Source: Marsupella aquatica | Lineage: Eukaryota > Marchantiophyta | Length of the DNA: 64,000 nucleotides | Assembly (NCBI GenBank): GCA_973895155.1 | Contig: OZ316892.1 | Span: 10,168,001 to 10,232,000 of the forward strand | Reading direction: 5' to 3' | Shown: positions 59,479 through 64,000 of the stretch, piece by piece | How the letters are laid out: every line of letters starts with the position of its first letter | How positions within the stretch are numbered: position 1 is the first letter of the stretch | Notes under the pieces: model-generated | The model's input: only the letters and a program-made list of their open reading frames with translations | Told to the model about the DNA's origin: nothing | Database searches by the model: none | Program-made: the position numbers and the translations under genes

Positions 59479-60309
59479 CACTAGTAGAAAATGGGGCCTT
59501 TTATGACTATGACACATATGACTTATGTGCTCAAATGACAAAATATGTAAATGACATAACATAAATGACATTGAAATGACTGTCCAAAATGACGGGGTGC
59601 AAAAAATGACTAATACTTGCAATAGTGTCATTTAAACCAATGAGCCAAATGACTTTGACTGCTATAATGACAACAATCATGAGTTGTAGTCATTTTGGAC
59701 AGTCTTTGTGAATGACACAATTAACAAAAACTCTGTCATATCAGTGTTTCACATATGGGAAGTCATTTCAGACGACGGTGACTAATGACTAATAAATCAA
59801 ATATGCAAATATCAGTGTTTAAAAATGTTAGTAGTCATTTAAACCAAAAGTGATAAATGACATGATAAACAACATATGACTATTTTGAGGTTTATGGTTT
59901 AGTATATGTTTTAGGGTTTAGGGTATGATTAGTCATCCAAAATGTATGGTAGTATATATAAAGACTAGTGGCACTCACATATTAGATTTGAAATACATTT
60001 AGAGACCTAACAAGCCTTCTTTTGTTGTGAGTCTCATCATTAAATTGATGTACAACTTAAAGGCTTGATAATCTCTAATAAGTATGTACATTTATATATA
60101 CTTGCACCCATTTATTACATCTTTCCTATATATGTCAAGGACTCCTGAAGTGTTTACATTCCTTAAGCTGTATTCACATTTCACATGTTGGAGTATATAT
60201 GGGGGCATGCAAGGTTGCCAAATAACACTCTCGGGCATAGGTCTAGGGTTTAAGGTTTAGAATTTAGCTACTACATGCCTATATTTGCTCATGTCATTTT
60301 TTTCAATAT
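59479..60309. mobile_element. CACTA-like DNA transposon terminus with subterminal repeats
   Basis: CACTAGTAGAAAATGGGGCC at 59479 has the form of plant CACTA (CMC/EnSpm) terminal inverted repeats. It is followed for about 400 bp by dozens of AATGAC/GTCATT words in both orientations, the pattern of CACTA subterminal repeats. No matching CTAGTG end was found to the right within the window, and no transposase is visible, so the element is incomplete or non-autonomous. The adjoining 408-bp array is rich in the same AATGAC/GTCATT words and may be part of it. Confidence 0.6.
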
Positions 60310-62700
60310 ATTATTCATGTTATTTGCAAAGGATTCCCAATCATTTTTGCTCTCACTCAACTTTCTAGTCATTTGACAAGTGCCGCTAGATGTCATTTAT
60401 GCAAATGTCATTTGGGATGTCAATGTTGTGGTCATGTATGCCATGCAGAATATGACTCTTAAGAGCCTTTGGTGCCTGATTGACCCCATTGGTGATAGGG
60501 GCCGGCCATTAAGGATGATACCCACTTCACATGGTGCAGGATAGGGTACTTGACAACCCTGGGCCACTGGTTATACCATTTGGCCTCCACAACACTTTTT
60601 AAAATACACATTTTGCATCATGGAAGGGCATCACCCAACTTTGGGCAAAACACTCCCAAGTTTTTATGACTTTGGAGTCATTTGCCCAAAGGGGTGCAAA
60701 TCATTCTAATTTGGTTATTTGCAAGGGATCTTGAGTCATTTGTGCATCTGACTAAAGGTTTTTGTCATTTGTGGAGTGCCGAGGGGTGTCATTTAAGTAA
60801 ATGACATAAATATGAGTCATTGATGATGTCAATGCGGCAGTCAAGCATGCCATGGACAATATGACTCCTTGGGGCCTTTGGGGGCTTATTCGCAATATCT
60901 GTGATCGCAGCTGGCCATAAGGGATGCTACCCACTCCACATGGTGCGGGATGGGGTACTTGTACACCCTGAGCCACTAGTTATGCCACTTGGCCTCCACA
61001 ACACTTTTTTAAGCACACATTTTACATCATGGAAGGGCATCACCCAACTTTGGGCAAAACACTCCCAAGTTGTATGACTTTGGAGTCATTTGCCCAAAGG
61101 GGTGCAAATCATTCTAATTTGGTCATTTGCAAGGGATCTTGAGTCATTTGTGCACGTGACTAAGGGTTTGTGTCATTTAGGGAGTGTTGGGAGACGTCAT
61201 TCATGTAAATGACACAAAAATAGGTCATTCATGATGTCAATGTTGCAGTCATGCATGCCATGGACAATATGACTCTTTGGGGCCTCCGCAGGTTGACTGG
61301 CCATATCCATGATTGTAGCCCACCATTAGGGATGCTACCCACTCCACATGGTGTGGGATAGGGTACTCGACAACCCTGGGCCACTAGTTATACCACTTGG
61401 GCTCCACAAAGCTTTTTAAAACACACATTTTGCACCTTGGAAGAGCATCACCCAACTTTGGACAAAACACTCCCAAGTTGTATGACTTTGGAGCCATTTT
61501 CTTGAAGGGGTGCAAACCACTATTGCTTGGTCATTTGGAAAGGATTTAGAGTCATTTGTGCGCATGACTAAGGGTTTTTGTCATTTTGGGAGTGCCGAGA
61601 GACGTCATTCGTGCAAATGACACAAAACTCAGTCATTCATGATGTCAATGTTGCAGTCATGCATGCCATGGGTAATATGACTCTTTGAGGCCTCCGGGGG
61701 TCGACTGGCCATATCCATGATTGTAGCCCACCATTAGGGATGCTACCCACTCCACATGGTGTGGGATAGGGTACTCGACAACCCTGGGCCACTAGTTATA
61801 CCACTTGGCCTCCACCAAGCTTTTTAAAACACACATTTTGCACCTTGGAAGAGCATCACCCAACTTTGGACAAAACACTCCCAAGTTGTATGACTTTGGA
61901 GTCATTTGCTTGAAGGGGTGCAAACCACTATTGCTTGGTCATTTGGAAAGGATTTAGAGTCATTTGTGTGCATGACTAAGGGTTTTTGTCATTTTGGGAG
62001 TGCCGAGAGACGTCATTCGTGCAAATGACACAAAACTCAGTCATTCATGATGTCAATGTTGCAGTCATGCATGCCATGGGTAATATGATTTGTTTGGGCC
62101 TTTGGGGGCTGATTGACAATATTTGTGATTGTAGCCGGCCATTAGGGATGCTACCCACTCCACATGGTGCGGGATAGGATATTCTTCAACCCTCGACCAC
62201 TAGTTATGCCACTTTGTCTCCTAAAGGTTTTTTGTAGCCAACTTTTTGCACCAAGGAAGGACTATGAGATTCTTTGGGCAAAACACTCCCACGTTGTACG
62301 ACTCAGTAGTCATTTAGCTAAAGTGGTCCATATCACTCCCATTTGATCATTCCCAAGGGATTCCGAGTCATTTTGAAAGTGAGTGCACTTTTTGGTCATT
62401 TGTGGAGTCCTATAATACGTCATTTATGCATTTGACATGAAAATGAGTCATTATTGATGTCAATGCGGCAGTCACGCATGCCATGGACAATATGACTCTT
62501 TGGGGGCTTGGACGCTGATTGGTCATATTGGTAATAGGAACCCACCATTAAGGATGCTTCCCGCAAAGAATGTATTGCATTTGGCAATTATGGAGTGCCG
62601 TGAGTTTAGGTTTTGGGCAATGACATCAAAACAAGTCATTTATGTTGTCAATCCTAGGAGTGAGGACTATGAGATTAGTGATTTAATATGTGAGTGACTA
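60310..62700. repeat. Tandem array with 408-bp period, about six units
   Basis: The landmark CCATG(G/C)..AATATGA occurs at 60441, 60850, 61258, 61666, 62074 and 62481, spacings of 409, 408, 408, 408 and 407. Units share GATGCTACCCACTCCACATG, TAGTTATACCACTTGGCCTC and GGAAGGGCATCACCCAACTT words. The third and fourth units are nearly identical; the outer ones are diverged, as in array homogenisation. Many GTCATT/AATGAC words link it to the CACTA-like end at 59479. No coding frame spans units. Confidence 0.92.
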
Positions 62701-63259
62701 ATTTTATGAGAATGTCCACCAAATGACTTCCTCACTTAGGTAATTGCAACGTCATTTGGTGGGTCAATGAGGATGTACATCCTAAACCTATGCGCGCATA
62801 TGTTTGTAATTTATTTTGTGTTATATACTATTTGGGAATTTTGGCACCTAGGTTTCCACATCAATGGGTTTCAAAGGCCACCAGTAAATTAAGTTTTTGA
62901 GTCACTGGTTATTGTAGATGGTAATACATACTTGTGACAAGTATTTGTGTCATCAAAAAAACATTTGCCCCCAAACTTCCTCCATCTCCTAAAATTGATT
63001 GGCGAGGGGAAACATCCTAGTAAAATTGACGGCAACGGGAAACATCCTAGTAAAATTCCCGTTGCCGTCCCAAAGCCTTATTTGCTGACCATGTGTCATC
63101 TTGTCATGCCCCGGCCCTATCTTCCTTGGATCCCACGAAACAACGCCCGGCCACATGGATCCCATTTTCCCATAAGAAATTCAGACCTGGGTTTAGGGTC
63201 GCCTGTTCAGTCACACCGGTCACACAAGTCACAAGTTCACGTTGGGAGTTAAGGTATTC
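62701..63259. other. Unclassified DNA after the tandem array
   Basis: Contains a 28-bp tandem duplication near 63000-63060 ('ggcRaSgggaaacatcctagtaaaatt') followed by its partial inverse 'cccgttgccgtcc'. No gene is supported. Confidence 0.4.
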
Positions 63260-63480
63260 TCGTGAAGTTGAGCAGCGAGTGGAGGTGCGAGGTCACTGCT
63301 GCGAGTTGAGGTGCGAGGTCGCTGCTGCAAGATCGGTGCTGAGCGGTGAGTTGAAGTACGAGATTGCTGCTGCGCGCAACCTCGGTGCTGAGCAGTGAGT
63401 TGAGGTGCAAGGGCACTACTGTGAGGTCGCTACTGTGAGATTGCTACTGTGAGGTCGCTGTGAGGTCGGTGCTGCGTTTT
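63260..63480. repeat. G/T-rich minisatellite
   Basis: Degenerate units of the type GAGGTGCGAGGTCRCTGCTG and AGATTGCTACTGTGAGGTCG recur about ten times with variable 20-30 bp spacing. Open frames are compositional. Confidence 0.75.
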
Positions 63481-64000
63481 AGGGTGAAGGAGCTGAGGTC
63501 CGCTGCGCCTAATTTTCTGATCACATTGTGAGTTCCCTTACGGACTTGGAACTCCTCACAGGTGCCCTTACTTACTGCCACCATTCAGTTCATGAGCTCG
63601 AGTCGTGGTGACAATTTTTGAGCCCATTTCTGAGTAGAGGATCAAACATTGGGTTACGAAGTGGGTGCATTGAAGCTCCGTTTGAGGTGTGGTTGTGTTG
63701 GAGTTGGAGCTACAGACAAAGATTAGGTCCTGAGCAGCAGTCGCAAACAATTGAGGAGCACTGGACGTGATACGAGGTGGGGGCCGCTTCATTTCATTGC
63801 TGTGGTAGTTGGCATATTACTTGCACCTTGGCTACCTCGTTTTTCTTTTTGGCATCGATTGTTATTGCTCTGAGTTCTCTCTCTGTTTTGCTTCAAAACT
63901 CTGTCCATTTTGTGGTGCCTCGCTTGTACAGCAGGAGAGTTCCTTGTATAGCAGGCTCAGGGACTTCGACTGTCTTTCATTGTGTGTTGTGTTATGGGCT
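63481..64000. other. Right edge, no feature identified
   Basis: Only short frames on both strands, none with a motif. Confidence 0.4.

Noticed and set aside
59431-59631. Minus-strand frame at the CACTA-like end
   Set aside because: Spans the transposon terminus and its subterminal words, so it is compositional.
60310-62700. CRISPR-like array
   Set aside because: Units are 408 bp and contiguous, without short identical repeats and unique spacers; this is a eukaryotic tandem repeat.

Overview
This window looks like nuclear DNA of a land plant. The evidence is spliceosomal GT-AG introns in most genes, plant-type proteins (an S-domain receptor kinase, a JMJ22-type F-box/JmjC protein, plant pICln), plant-type telomere-like TTTAGGG words, and plant transposon families. 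The eL18 protein and the multi-copy Rep-like relic remind me of mosses or other non-seed plants, but I cannot fix the species. About 9 to 10 genes lie in long stretches of decayed repeats. All exon models come from splice-site and reading-frame matching by eye; no transcripts or searches were available.

Layout. 1-0.4 kb: the first two coding exons of a minus-strand gene that runs off the left edge. 0.4-10 kb: repeats, including a solo LTR with an intact target duplication. 10.1-13.9 kb (+): an S-domain receptor-like kinase whose catalytic loop lacks the usual Asp. 14.7-17.8 kb (-): ESF1, an 18S rRNA-processing factor. 20.7-23.0 kb (-): pICln, a methylosome/Sm-assembly subunit, rebuilt from six exons. 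23-33 kb: transposon territory with a LINE-like scrap, telomere-like DNA, two hAT-like MITEs, a decayed HUH/Rep-like gene, a second solo LTR of the same family, and a 0.4-kb direct repeat. 33.2-34.4 kb (+): an intronless F-box/kelch gene. 36.1-37.6 kb (-): ribosomal protein eL18, five exons, with a start-codon-only first exon that is duplicated. 38-44 kb: repeats, a MITE and an SMP-30-like gene scrap. 44.1-46.1 kb (-): JMJ22-like arginine demethylase homologue. 48.3-49.4 kb (+): intronless monofunctional homoserine dehydrogenase. 49.9-52.4 kb (-): six-exon IAH1-like GDSL/SGNH esterase, convergent with the previous gene. 52.4-55.8 kb: minisatellite and low-complexity DNA. 55.8-58.2 kb (-): an unrecognised multi-exon gene encoding an internally duplicated membrane protein. 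59.5-62.7 kb: a CACTA-like transposon end followed by a tandem array with a 408-bp period. 63.2-63.5 kb: a minisatellite.

The genes do not form one pathway. Three are housekeeping RNA/ribosome genes (ESF1, eL18, pICln). The two genes most clearly tied to ribosomes have telo-box words upstream, which is typical of plant translation genes. Best candidates for something undescribed are the duplicated membrane-protein gene at 55.8-58.2 kb, the predicted pseudokinase receptor, and the Rep-like relic at 28.4-29.5 kb.
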